Source: Natronohydrobacter thiooxidans (lineage in GTDB: Bacteria > Pseudomonadota > Alphaproteobacteria > Rhodobacterales > Rhodobacteraceae). From it: 64,000 nucleotides of DNA. The stretch spans positions 1 to 64,000 of the forward strand of contig NZ_MJAP01000011.1 of the NCBI RefSeq assembly GCF_001884735.1, written 5' to 3'. Positions 35,896 through 43,953 of the stretch are shown here, piece after piece. The notes under the pieces were generated by a model. It did not search any database, was not told where the DNA came from, and was given only the letters and a program-made list of their open reading frames with translations. Both the position numbers and the translations under genes were made by a program. Every line of letters begins with the position of its first letter. Position 1 is the stretch's first letter.

Positions 35896-36638
35896 AATGT
35901 CTCTCCTTGGAGGCGGTCAAACACAGCCATGACCTTGCGGACATGACCAATGGTCTCGGGGTAAGGGGGAATGCCGTCATGGCGGATCACAGCGGCCGCA
36001 CCCGCGTTATAGGCCGCAAGCGCGAGTTCAGGGCTTCCGAACTGCGCCAGACGCCACAGCAGATAGCGCGCAGAGCCATCAAGGTTCTGGGCCATGTCAT
36101 GGGGATCGACACCAAGGCTGCGGGCCGTGTCAGGCATCAGCTGCCCCAGCCCGATGGCGCCTGCATGCGAAAGCGCATTCGGGTTATAGGCGCTCTCGAT
36201 CTCGATATTGGACTGGAAGAGCAGCGCCCAGTCCGAGGCGCTGAGCCCGACGGCGCGCAAGGCCTCATGGCCTGCATAGCGGGCGGCAGTCTCGGAAATC
36301 AGCGCAAGGATTTCGGGGCGGGCGGTTGGTGCCGGGCGAACGCGCAGGCGATCAGCGCGTGATCCCTCAGCCGTATCGGGTACCAAAGCCGCCTCGCGCA
36401 AGGGCGCGATCAGCTCGCCACCGGCATAATGCTTGGCAAAGCTGCGCGTGTTCTGGGAGGGGCCAAAACTGCCATCGGCCCCGAAGCGCAGGATCAGCCC
36501 CTCGCCCGCGAGTGCCGGGGACCCGAGGGTCAGGGCCAAGGACAATGCTGCGGGCAACATCACAGGCATGGCCAAAGAAGCAACCATGGGCCGGGTCACA
36601 GTCGGGACCGCTGCCCCGGGACAAGACTTCACGCGCAT
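35892..36638 (-). CDS. virB1: Lytic transglycosylase VirB1
   Basis: About 248 residues. Signal peptide (LPAALSLALTLGSPALA) then a C-terminal transglycosylase domain (about 120-230): glutamates in FQSNIEIESAYNPNALS, then GAIGLGQLMPDTARSLGV and ELALAAYNAGAAAVI. ATG 36638 has GGAG about 10 bases upstream; an internal ATG at 36587 closer to the signal peptide is possible. First gene of the virB operon. It cuts peptidoglycan to admit the channel. Confidence 0.85.
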   Translation of the reverse strand: MRVKSCPGAAVPTVTRPMVASLAMPVMLPAALSLALTLGSPALAGEGLILRFGADGSFGPSQNTRSFAKHYAGGELIAPLREAALVPDTAEGSRADRLRVRPAPTARPEILALISETAARYAGHEALRAVGLSASDWALLFQSNIEIESAYNPNALSHAGAIGLGQLMPDTARSLGVDPHDMAQNLDGSARYLLWRLAQFGSPELALAAYNAGAAAVIRHDGIPPYPETIGHVRKVMAVFDRLQGETL

Positions 36639-37356
36639 AAAATCCGCACTCCACATCCTGCAGATCGCAGGCCTTCACCGCGCGTGTTCGTCATGCTGTT
36701 CAGGCCCTCGCGCCGCTCTCGGCACAGCCGCGCTCCTGCCGCGCAACCTCAGCTGCGCGGCCTTGGCTCGAAGGGTGATCTGAGTGCAGCGCACTCGCCA
36801 TCACCCGTCATCCAGCGACAGGTTTCCTGAACAGCCCCTCAAGGATAGCGGGGCTCATCGATTGAAATTAAAACGCCTTCAGGTTGAGTTCCGTAGGGCG
36901 CAATTCGGGCAGTATGCAGACAGGCAAAACCCGCGCTGTCACAGCAGCACTGCAGTCAGATTATTGTTTTACTATAATACCTTAAATCCTCATTTGCACT
37001 TGCAGAAAAATCGCTCCTCCGACATAGGCAGGCGGGCATTTGATGCACGCTGTAGTCGAAATGATGATTTTTCAAATCCTCTATCAGTTGTGTTGGCGCG
37101 CTGTTTAGACACCCAGTTCTTGAGGCACAACCCGGAAAACACAACCATGAGACGATTTCTGTTTACTCTTTGTCCCGGCCTGTTTTGCAAGGGTAGCGCA
37201 CCAATGCAACTGCAGCATTTCGGGGGTGGTGAGGGCTCTCGGCGCTGCCCTGTGACGGCGCTTCACGGTCGGGTTCTCCGCCAGTTGCGCACGTGCGAAT
37301 CACCTCCCAATCAGATCGTCCATGGCGGTTTCGGGGGCGGGCGATTCGTGAGGCAC
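36639..37356. other. Gene-poor region upstream of the virB operon
   Basis: 718 bases. The part near virB1 should contain its promoter but no clear -35/-10 pair was found. It includes a nested hairpin (36773-36806) and an AT-rich stretch (about 36950-37130) that contrasts with the surroundings. Open frames through it lack ribosome sites and coding character. Confidence 0.4.
36773..36806. repeat. Nested inverted repeat upstream of virB1
   Basis: Outer arms GGGTGAT (36773-36779) and ATCACCC (36800-36806); inner arms GAGTGC (36782-36787) and GCACTC (36791-36796) with loop AGC. It lies about 135 bases upstream of the virB1 start and could be a regulator-binding site for the conjugation operon or an RNA hairpin in its leader. 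Confidence 0.5.
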
Positions 37357-37674
37357 GTGAGGGTCTGGCCGAAGACGTCCGTTATCCGGGCGGGTTTGGG
37401 GCTGGTGATGCTTTGCGCTTCTGCCGCCTCGCTGCAGGCTCAAGGCCATGCGGAGCCCTGCCTCCCGCTGATCCCGCCAGACCTGCCTAGCGACGCAGGG
37501 CTCATGCGCGAATTCGAGGACCTTCTGCGCGCGGAGTTCGAACACTACCTCTCGGAAGTCACCCTGTATTTCCGCTGTATCGATGCCGAGCGCGCGCGTG
37601 CCTGGCGCGAGGCGGCTGAGGTCACCGCGCAATATGGCGCGTTTCTCGAGGCGCTGCGCAGGGCGCCGCCATGA
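37357..37674 (+). CDS. Small secreted protein of unknown function
   Basis: 105 residues if the GTG at 37357 is used, giving a signal peptide (AGLGLVMLCASAASLQAQG) and a short helical mature part with two cysteines (EPCLPLIP; LYFRCIDAERARAW). The frame is open further upstream but that part lacks protein character. It overlaps by 4 bases the open frame leading into the next secreted-protein gene. No family recognised. Its place beside the virB operon suggests an accessory of the conjugative backbone. Confidence 0.5.
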   Translation: MRVWPKTSVIRAGLGLVMLCASAASLQAQGHAEPCLPLIPPDLPSDAGLMREFEDLLRAEFEHYLSEVTLYFRCIDAERARAWREAAEVTAQYGAFLEALRRAPP

Positions 37675-37760
37675 GGACGACCGGCCAACTCAGATCAAGG
37701 CTTGGCCTCAGGCGCCCGGCTCCTTCGTCACATTCCCACCCGACAATAGAGAGTCTGATC

Positions 37761-38420
37761 ATGTTCACATCCCGCGCAGCGACCCTGCTGCTTGCCCTGA
37801 CAGCCACCGCACTCCCTGCGCCCAAGGCGCAGGCCTATCCGATCGATTGTGCCATCCTTCTCTGCCTTGCGGGTGGGTTTCCCCCGAGCGCGGAATGCAT
37901 GGCTGCCAAAGCCACGATGATCCGGCGCATCACGCCCTGGCCGGTCACACCGCCTTTGCAGCTCTGGAATTGCCCGATGGGCCTGCCCGCTGGCTTTGTT
38001 CCCGCCCCGGGCAGTCCGGAAATCCGTCTTGGCCCGGACGGGCTGACCGATCAGGTGCGTGGATACCGCGATGCCATCGAGATCTATCACATCCGCACCT
38101 TCCCTCCCATGGACCGTGACGATCCGCCGAACTCCTGGCGCGATCACACGCAGCGCGGGGTCTATCTCGAGGACGGCAGTCATCGCTGGGTCAGCGCCAG
38201 CTTGCGCCATGGGCCCGAATGGCTGGCAGAGTCAGATCGCATCCGGCGCGTGCCGATCCAGGTCTGTGTGCGTGAGACGGACAATGGCTGCTGGGAATGG
38301 CGCGTCTCTCACTATGAGAACTGGCCCTCTGGCGGCATGTGGTTTGGGCACAGTCCCGTGGTCGCGATCCGCTATGAAGACCATGAAGGCCGCAAGCACA
38401 CTGAATTCGTGAATTACTGA
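37761..38420 (+). CDS. Conserved-looking secreted protein of unknown function
   Basis: 219 residues with a signal peptide (TLLLALTATALPAPKAQA). The mature protein opens YPIDCAILLCLAGGFPPSAEC with three cysteines in 17 residues, then a beta-rich domain with further cysteines (QVCVRETDNGCWEWRV). ATG 37761 follows GAGAG at about 8 bases. The cysteine pattern suggests a disulfide-stabilised periplasmic protein; I cannot name the family. It is convergent with the probable small RNA region to its right. Confidence 0.65.
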   Translation: MFTSRAATLLLALTATALPAPKAQAYPIDCAILLCLAGGFPPSAECMAAKATMIRRITPWPVTPPLQLWNCPMGLPAGFVPAPGSPEIRLGPDGLTDQVRGYRDAIEIYHIRTFPPMDRDDPPNSWRDHTQRGVYLEDGSHRWVSASLRHGPEWLAESDRIRRVPIQVCVRETDNGCWEWRVSHYENWPSGGMWFGHSPVVAIRYEDHEGRKHTEFVNY

Positions 38421-38493
38421 CGCCAAGCGCCCCGCTGAGCATCACCTGCGCGGCCCAGACACCCCCCACCAGAAAAGGCCATCCCCTCACCGC

Positions 38494-38526
38494 AAAAGTA
38501 AAACCCCCGCAGGAAACCTACGGGGG
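38494..38526 (-). terminator. Rho-independent terminator of the minus-strand RNA
   Basis: Stem CCCCCGTAGG / CCTGCGGGGG (one mismatch) with loop TTT, followed by TTTTACTTTT on the minus strand. The first four C of the stem are also the last four bases of the long 16-base arm, so the two structures compete. Read on the plus strand there is no T-run, so it does not serve the 37761-38420 gene. Confidence 0.65.
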
Positions 38527-38608
38527 AGATATCGAGCTCACCAACGCCAAGGTGCCAGCCTTGGAAACGCCAACAAAAACCATGGGTTGAGTAGCTCGAT
38601 ATCTCCCC
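38494..38608 (-). ncRNA. Probable structured small RNA, antisense to the leader of the next gene
   Basis: On the minus strand, 16-base arms GGGGAGATATCGAGCT (38608-38593) and AGCTCGATATCTCCCC (38538-38523) pair perfectly around 54 bases. That interior holds a second hairpin CCAAGG/CCTTGG (38547-38564) and a direct repeat AACGCCAA (38543-38550 and 38566-38573). It is followed at once by a GC-rich hairpin and a T-rich run, a rho-independent terminator. No protein frame fits. The position, just upstream of a plus-strand DNA-binding, possibly replication gene, resembles counter-transcript RNAs that limit plasmid copy number. No clear promoter was identified. Confidence 0.5.
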
Positions 38609-38686
38609 AATCGCAAGTGGAAAAACGCATCTTGTGCGAATGATCTCCTGCGGCCGGTTTCCTGCCTCTGAACAGAAGCAAGACCC

Positions 38687-39367
38687 ATGAATAAGAACCC
38701 AAAGCCGCTCAAACCCTCATCCGCCAGTTTCCGCACCTATCTCGAGGAGGTGGTGCGCCCTCTGCTCGCCTCCCATGTCAGCCGCGCACAGGTCTCGGTC
38801 CTGATCGACCTCCTGGGCTGGCTGGAGCAACAGCGCTATGATTTCTCAGCCGGGCGCGCGTTTCAGACGCGCCCCTTGGCGAATGCGGCGATCGCGGAGC
38901 GCTTCGGTGTGACCATCCGTTCAGTCCGACGCTGGCTGGCCGAGCTCAAGATCCTCGGCCTCATCGCCCGCGAATACCGCAAGAGCCCGCATCATCGGTA
39001 CAAGAACCTGCTGAACCGCGTGCGATTTGCAGGGTTCTGCGATTGGTTCAGAAAGAAGATATCAGCCACCCCGGACAGCTCCTGTCCGCCCAAGAAGAAA
39101 GATTTCCAAGATAAATCAATTACCCTTGAAAATCCTCAGGATCAGAAGAGCACCCCGGCATTTCCGGCCTCTGGTCCGATCCGGTATGATGAATACTGGG
39201 CCAGCCTCGCTCGCACCCACCTCCCCAGCGGGCGATCGCGACCCTGCATGAACAGGATTGCCGAGAAGTTCAGGGGCAATCTCGCCCGCTATGCCGTCAG
39301 TTTTGACCATCCATCCGTCAAAAGCCGGTGGGTGAATTTCTGCAAGGCTGCAAGGCCGGTAACGTGA
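38687..39367 (+). CDS. Winged-helix DNA-binding protein, possible replication initiator
   Basis: 226 residues. An N-terminal helical part is followed by a winged-helix (about 60-110; LANAAIAERFGVTIRSVRRWLAELKILGLIAREYRK), then a basic linker and a second small domain (about 165-226) ending RWVNFCKAARPVT. This matches the general look of plasmid replication initiators and phage replication proteins with an N-terminal HTH. It has no recognisable catalytic motif and no strong ribosome site. The strongly structured, probably transcribed region just upstream supports a copy-number-controlled gene. It could also be an ordinary regulator. Confidence 0.5.
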   Translation: MNKNPKPLKPSSASFRTYLEEVVRPLLASHVSRAQVSVLIDLLGWLEQQRYDFSAGRAFQTRPLANAAIAERFGVTIRSVRRWLAELKILGLIAREYRKSPHHRYKNLLNRVRFAGFCDWFRKKISATPDSSCPPKKKDFQDKSITLENPQDQKSTPAFPASGPIRYDEYWASLARTHLPSGRSRPCMNRIAEKFRGNLARYAVSFDHPSVKSRWVNFCKAARPVT

Positions 39368-39424
39368 GAGGTAAGGGGCAGGTATCGCGGGGCGCCTCAG
39401 GTCGCGGTCGTGAATAGCGCGCAC

Positions 39425-39757
39425 TTACGCAAGCTGGCCTGGAGCCGCATGGCGCTCGCACCCGCCTTCCTTCAGCGGAATGCTGGCTGTCGTGCAGCCC
39501 ATCTCCGCGAGGAAGCTCACGAGGCCCACGATGGTCTTGAACTCGCGCGTCTTGAGAATGCTGCGACTGGTCACAAGCCGCATGGCGTGGCGGCCATCCT
39601 CAGTCACAGCGCGCGCCATCCAAGTACCATACCATGTGTTGTGACGCCTCTCGGCGGTTTGGGTGCAGACCAATTCCAGCAAATACCCACCCGCCAGAAA
39701 ACCACGCAGCACTTCCTCGGTCACTACATTGGGCTGCTCGTCGCGCGTCTCTATCAT
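39425..39757 (-). CDS. Small conserved-looking protein of unknown function
   Basis: 110 residues, probably alpha/beta, with a central pattern (VVTEEVLRGFLAGGYLLELV; GTWMARAVTEDGRHAMRLV; TSRSILKTREFKTIVGLVSFL). ATG 39757 has AAGGA 7 bases upstream, better than the ATG 5 codons earlier. Convergent with the winged-helix gene. Family not recognised; a short single-domain protein of an element backbone is likely. Confidence 0.55.
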   Translation of the reverse strand: MIETRDEQPNVVTEEVLRGFLAGGYLLELVCTQTAERRHNTWYGTWMARAVTEDGRHAMRLVTSRSILKTREFKTIVGLVSFLAEMGCTTASIPLKEGGCERHAAPGQLA

Positions 39758-40112
39758 CCTGGATCCTTTCATGTCCCGAGCACTACGTTTCTGCGACGGG
39801 GCTTAGGGTATCTCGCAGGGCGTAACAACATGAATGATAACGATGGGCCATGATGGCGGCTTATATGTGGTCTTGCAGGACATGTCAGACAGTGGTCGGA
39901 GCGGTATGCTATGTTTCACTCATGAGGTCACGTGGTGGGCGGGCGTCACGGTCGCACCCAGCCATCGCGCTCGCGATCAAAGCCCCGCGCGTCTGGCACC
40001 TTTGCAATCCGACCGCTATGATCGACGGAAACATATCACCGCTTTGTCCATGGCCGGCGTCCCGCGGGCGAGGGCTTGGATTGCTTATCAAAACAAATTT
40101 TTGGAGAAAAAG
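39758..40112. other. Intergenic region upstream of the secreted nuclease
   Basis: 355 bases between divergent genes. No convincing gene, repeat or RNA was seen. Frames are open but lack coding character; a plain GGAG ribosome site marks the start of the next gene. Confidence 0.4.
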
Positions 40113-40970
40113 ATGCGCATTTTGACGATCATCGCCGCCCTGTTCTGGGCATCCTTGGCCAGCGCCGAGCCCCTGCGGATCGCAAGCTGGAATATCGAAC
40201 ATCTGGTTGCAGGCAATGACAGCGGCTGTCGGCCGCGCAGCGAGGCGGATTTCCAGCGCGTGCGCGATGTCATCGCAGAAGTCGATGCCGATATCTGGCT
40301 CTTGCAGGAAATCGAAGGGGCAGCCGCCCTTGCGCGTGTGTTCGAGGACGATGAATGGGTGGTGCATATCGAGGAGCGCAGGCCGCGTCGATCCTATCCG
40401 GAATGCCGACATACCCCTGGCCAACGCCTCTCGTTTCAGGCCGCGGCGATTGTCATCCGCAAGGATGTCGCGCATCGCCGTCTGCCCGATCTCAAAGCGC
40501 TCGATGTCTCGGGGCGCGGGTCGCTACGCCATGGCGTGCTGATCGAGCTGACAGGCCCCCGCCCTCTCACCATTCTCAACACCCATCTGAAATCCGGCTG
40601 CTTTGAAGGCACAGGACGTCAAGCCTGCGGCGATCTCTTCGCGCAGCTGCCTGTGTTGCGCGACTGGTATGACGCGCATAACGGCCCCGTCCTCATTGGC
40701 GGCGACCTGAACCGCCGTCTCGAGGTTCCGAATGACGCCTTCTGGGCTGTTCTCAACGAGTATAATGACCTGCACATTGCAGGCGCGGGCATCCGCCCGA
40801 ACTGCCTGCCCCAGTACCGCGAGTTCATAGATTTTCTGATCCTGAACGATGATGCGGTTGGTGCGAAGCTGCAGGGCTCGTTCACCGAGACGACCTTCAG
40901 CGGGCCAGTCGCTGAGTATCCGTCAGACCATTGCCCGATTTCGGTCGATATCGATCTGGGGCGGCTGTGA
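40113..40970 (+). CDS. Secreted endonuclease/exonuclease/phosphatase-family protein
   Basis: 285 residues with a signal peptide (MRILTIIAALFWASLASA). The mature protein has the EEP (DNase I-like) active-site motifs: asparagine in RIASWNIEHL, glutamate in LLQEIEG, TILNTHLKSGC, GGDLNRRLE and the terminal YPSDHCPISVDI. It is probably a periplasmic or secreted metal-dependent nuclease. Several cysteines suggest disulfides. GGAG lies 7 bases before the ATG. A role in clearing extracellular DNA or in conjugation or entry control is plausible but inferred. Confidence 0.82.
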   Translation: MRILTIIAALFWASLASAEPLRIASWNIEHLVAGNDSGCRPRSEADFQRVRDVIAEVDADIWLLQEIEGAAALARVFEDDEWVVHIEERRPRRSYPECRHTPGQRLSFQAAAIVIRKDVAHRRLPDLKALDVSGRGSLRHGVLIELTGPRPLTILNTHLKSGCFEGTGRQACGDLFAQLPVLRDWYDAHNGPVLIGGDLNRRLEVPNDAFWAVLNEYNDLHIAGAGIRPNCLPQYREFIDFLILNDDAVGAKLQGSFTETTFSGPVAEYPSDHCPISVDIDLGRL

Positions 40971-41044
40971 CCACGGTGCGCCCCGATAGTCGAGCACATG
41001 TTTTTACCAAGAATACCTGCAGTGTAGGGACCGGTGCATCGCTC

Positions 41045-41260
41045 CTATTGTCGAAACACCCGGCATACGTCGTGGTCGGCGGGCTCATAGAAGGGACCGC
41101 TGCCGGAGGGCAGATCAACATCGCACATGCATTGATAGACGTTTGCGTCAGGATGGCCGATACGCCGTAGCGCCTCGACCGCAGTGCGGGCGCGTACGAA
41201 GCCACGGGCGAGGTCTGGCTCGCGCTGGCTTGCAGCTATGCAAAAGCTCCAAACATGCAT
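41045..41260 (-). CDS. Small protein of unknown function, divergent from the HNH module
   Basis: 71 residues (starts MHVWSFCIAASQREPDLARG, ends DHDVCRVFRQ). ATG 41260 has AAGGTG 6 bases upstream, third positions are GC-rich, and the frame ends cleanly, so it is more credible than the much longer frame that runs antisense through the HNH gene. Five cysteines, no membrane segment. It is head to head with the HNH nuclease gene 51 bases away, so it could be a regulator or partner of that module. No family recognised. Confidence 0.5.
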   Translation of the reverse strand: MHVWSFCIAASQREPDLARGFVRARTAVEALRRIGHPDANVYQCMCDVDLPSGSGPFYEPADHDVCRVFRQ

Positions 41261-41311
41261 AGTATCACCTTGAGCTAAAAGGGTTAACGAAGGGTGAATG
41301 GAGCAAAGTCG

Positions 41312-42238
41312 ATGGACGCGGATGATCCGGATACCGCCCTGCGCCTCGCCGCATTTTCCCATGTTCGCAAACTGGGAATGCTCCATGACGCTCTGACGTC
41401 GGAACATCTTTTGGCAGGCTTCACCTTCGAGGGTGAGAGGGTCCCACTGGTCAATCCACAGCGCGGCATTTTCAAGCCAAGACGCATGCCATACCTCCTC
41501 TCGATACGGACAGTCTTTCCAAGCGTCGGCCGCCGTGTGTGGTATGATGATCAGCGCGAAGTCCATGCGCAGATCTACGGTGGGCACGAGGCGGTCGACT
41601 ATGCATTCATGGGCAATAATCCTGAGTCCGCCGACAACCAATGGCTTCGAGATGCCTGGGAGCGGCAAATCCCCGTTATCTATTTTCTGGGCATCGCCCC
41701 GAAGCGGTATCACGCCATCTTACCGGCATTTATAGGAGATTGGGACGCCCGGAATCTTAAAGCCCAAGTCGTCTTCGGCGAGGCTGCGGCCAGTGAAATG
41801 GCTCCACCAGAAAACGCCGCCGAACGGCGCTATGGGCTGCGACTGGTCAAGCAACGGCTGCATCAAGCCCAGTTCCGCGCCGCAGTCATCGCCGCTTACG
41901 GAGGCCGCTGCGCGCTGTCGCGCCTGCCGGAAGCTCGGCTTCTGGATGCCGCCCATATCGTCGCTGATGCTGACGAGCGGTTCGGCCAGCCCGTCGTGCC
42001 CAATGGCTTGCCTCTCTCGAAGATCCACCATGCTGCCTTTGATGCCCAATTGATCGGCATCGATCCAGATTACCGCCTGCATGTGTCTGAACAACTCCTC
42101 TCCCAACAGGACGGTCCTGTCCTTGAGGCGTTAAAATCCCTCAACGGCGAGGTCATACACTTGCCCGGTCGGGAACGGGATCGCCCAGACAGGGATCGGC
42201 TTGCCTCACGTTTCGAGATATTCCGGTCGGTGGCGTGA
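41312..42238 (+). CDS. HNH restriction-type endonuclease (COG3440-like)
   Basis: 308 residues. The N-terminal ~150 residues form a PUA/SRA-like reader seen in predicted restriction nucleases (KPRRMPYLLSIRTVF, GRRVWYDDQREVH, IPVIYFLGIAPKRYHAI). The HNH nuclease follows at about 193-255: YGGRCALSRL, LLDAAHIVADAD (H215), PNGLPLSKIHHAAFDAQLIG (N231, H239/H240). ATG 41312 has GGAG 8 bases upstream; an in-frame GTG at 41294 is an alternative. The stop overlaps the next gene (GTGA), so both are one translation unit. Nuclease residues look complete. Confidence 0.82.
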   Translation: MDADDPDTALRLAAFSHVRKLGMLHDALTSEHLLAGFTFEGERVPLVNPQRGIFKPRRMPYLLSIRTVFPSVGRRVWYDDQREVHAQIYGGHEAVDYAFMGNNPESADNQWLRDAWERQIPVIYFLGIAPKRYHAILPAFIGDWDARNLKAQVVFGEAAASEMAPPENAAERRYGLRLVKQRLHQAQFRAAVIAAYGGRCALSRLPEARLLDAAHIVADADERFGQPVVPNGLPLSKIHHAAFDAQLIGIDPDYRLHVSEQLLSQQDGPVLEALKSLNGEVIHLPGRERDRPDRDRLASRFEIFRSVA

Positions 42239-43953
42239 TATCCATGGGAAAGCCGCCGCGGGGATATGAAGGAGAGTCCGGACGCGCACTTGCTGAGCAA
42301 TATCAGAGCGTTGATCCGGCGGTTCTACATCAGGCACTGATTCCGCATTTGCCCCCGGCGCCGGCCGCCATCCTCGATGTGGGTGCCGGTTCAGGGCGCG
42401 ACGCAGCCTGGCTGGCCAATTTGGGACACAGTGTGCTTGCGGTTGAGCCCTCAGCCACAATGCGCGCACAAGGCCAAAGACGACACCCATTGCCTGGCAT
42501 TTCTTGGGTGACCGACACCCTGCCGGGGCTTGAAGCGGTATTCCGTCTCAGCACGGCGTTTGATGTCATCCTGCTTTCTGCAGTCTGGATGCATATTCCG
42601 CCCGGTGACCGCCCTCGCGCTTTTCGCAAACTGGTCACGCTTCTGAAGCCCGGCGGCACGCTATCCATCACCCTCCGGCTCGGACCGCCAGCGCCCGACC
42701 GCGACATGCATCCAGTAAATGTCGCTGAGATTGAAGCGCTTTCGCGGGACCACGGAGTCGCTGTCGTAAGCGTGGAACATACCCCCGATCGCCTCGGAAG
42801 AGATGAGGTCTCATGGGCACAGTTGGTTTTGCGTCTTCCAGACGACGGGACGGGGGCGCTTCCTCTTCTGCGCCACGTCATCCTCAACGACGCTAAATCA
42901 GCCACCTACAAACTTGCTCTGTTGCGCGCAGTAGCTCGTGCCGCCGATGGCGCCCAGGGCATGGCCCGGGCCGTCGATGACACCACCATGGCCTTGCCCC
43001 TCGGGCTGATCGCGCTGAACTGGCTGCGACTTTATAAACCCCTTATCGACGCCGATCTTCCGCAAATGCCACGCAATCGCGGACCGGTGGGGCTCGGGTT
43101 CATCAAGGACGGGTGGCACGGAATCGCTGAGTTCTCGGCATCCGATCTGCGGGTGGGAGCGCAGTTTAGCGGCATGCGAGCAGCGGCGCTCCATGCTGCG
43201 CTGCGCGACGCCGCTGTTACGATCGCGCGGATGCCGGCCACCTACATGACCTTCCCCGGGTCACAAGCACCAGTACTGCCAACGCGCACCGGGCGTGCGG
43301 GTATGGCACCAGCGCGCCTCTTCGTCGATGCCGGATATCTCTGGGACTTCGGTGAACTTCGGGTACCACTCCATCTATGGCGTGCCATGGTGCGTCATGA
43401 CGTCTGGATCGAACCGGCGCTGGTTGCGGAATGGGTGCGACTGATGGAAGGTTATGCTCGGGGCCAAGGACGCGATCTCGATCCAGCGTTGGTAGCCCGT
43501 GCTATGCGCTGGCACGAACCCAGCCGGGACGTCGCTTTTGCCCGCAAAACCGCTGCAATGTTGATAAGTGACAGCTCGGTATTCTGTGTCTGGACGGGCC
43601 GAAAACTCACAGAAAGACGACTCGACATCGACCATTGCCTGCCTTGGGCCGCATGGCCCTGCGAGGACCTCTGGAACCTCCTGCCATCCGATCCGACCGT
43701 CAACCGCCATGGCAAGCGCGACCGGTTGCCTGCTGCCGAGGTGCTGGATAACAGCATGGATCGAATCCTCGATTGGTGGGAACGAGCATGGCTGTGCCAG
43801 CGTAACATCGCCGAAAGATTTCAGGCCGAAGCGCGTGCTTCCCTACCGATCAACGGGGACAACGCAGACGGCCCTGCGCCGATTTTCGCAGGTCTTCAGG
43901 CTCGTCGGTTTGCGTTGCGGGCTGATCAGCAAGTGCCGGAGTGGAGGCCGTAG
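42235..43953 (+). CDS. SAM-methyltransferase fused to a C-terminal HNH endonuclease
   Basis: 572 residues. The N-terminal ~220 are a class I Rossmann methyltransferase: AILDVGAGSGRDAAWL (motif I, 45-60), acidic residue in VLAVEPS, FDVILLSAVWMHIP, and LLKPGGTLSITLRL. It lacks the NPPY/DPPY or PCQ motifs of DNA methylases and looks like the small-molecule/protein type. A middle region (about 230-440) begins SATYKLALLRAVARAA, a pattern found ahead of HNH domains in other nucleases. The HNH is at 451-499 (DIDHCLPWA; LWNLLPSDPTVNRHGKRDRLP). Starts with GTG overlapping the upstream HNH gene, or ATG 42244. This fusion is unusual; substrate and role are unknown. Confidence 0.8.
   Translation: MISMGKPPRGYEGESGRALAEQYQSVDPAVLHQALIPHLPPAPAAILDVGAGSGRDAAWLANLGHSVLAVEPSATMRAQGQRRHPLPGISWVTDTLPGLEAVFRLSTAFDVILLSAVWMHIPPGDRPRAFRKLVTLLKPGGTLSITLRLGPPAPDRDMHPVNVAEIEALSRDHGVAVVSVEHTPDRLGRDEVSWAQLVLRLPDDGTGALPLLRHVILNDAKSATYKLALLRAVARAADGAQGMARAVDDTTMALPLGLIALNWLRLYKPLIDADLPQMPRNRGPVGLGFIKDGWHGIAEFSASDLRVGAQFSGMRAAALHAALRDAAVTIARMPATYMTFPGSQAPVLPTRTGRAGMAPARLFVDAGYLWDFGELRVPLHLWRAMVRHDVWIEPALVAEWVRLMEGYARGQGRDLDPALVARAMRWHEPSRDVAFARKTAAMLISDSSVFCVWTGRKLTERRLDIDHCLPWAAWPCEDLWNLLPSDPTVNRHGKRDRLPAAEVLDNSMDRILDWWERAWLCQRNIAERFQAEARASLPINGDNADGPAPIFAGLQARRFALRADQQVPEWRP

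Noticed and set aside
38494..38608. Insertion-sequence terminal repeats
   Set aside because: The arms enclose only 54 bases with no transposase and end in a terminator, so a transcribed RNA structure is a better explanation.
41045..41713. Full 222-codon minus-strand frame overlapping the HNH gene
   Set aside because: Only the last 71 codons have coding character and a ribosome site; the rest is antisense to the HNH nuclease.
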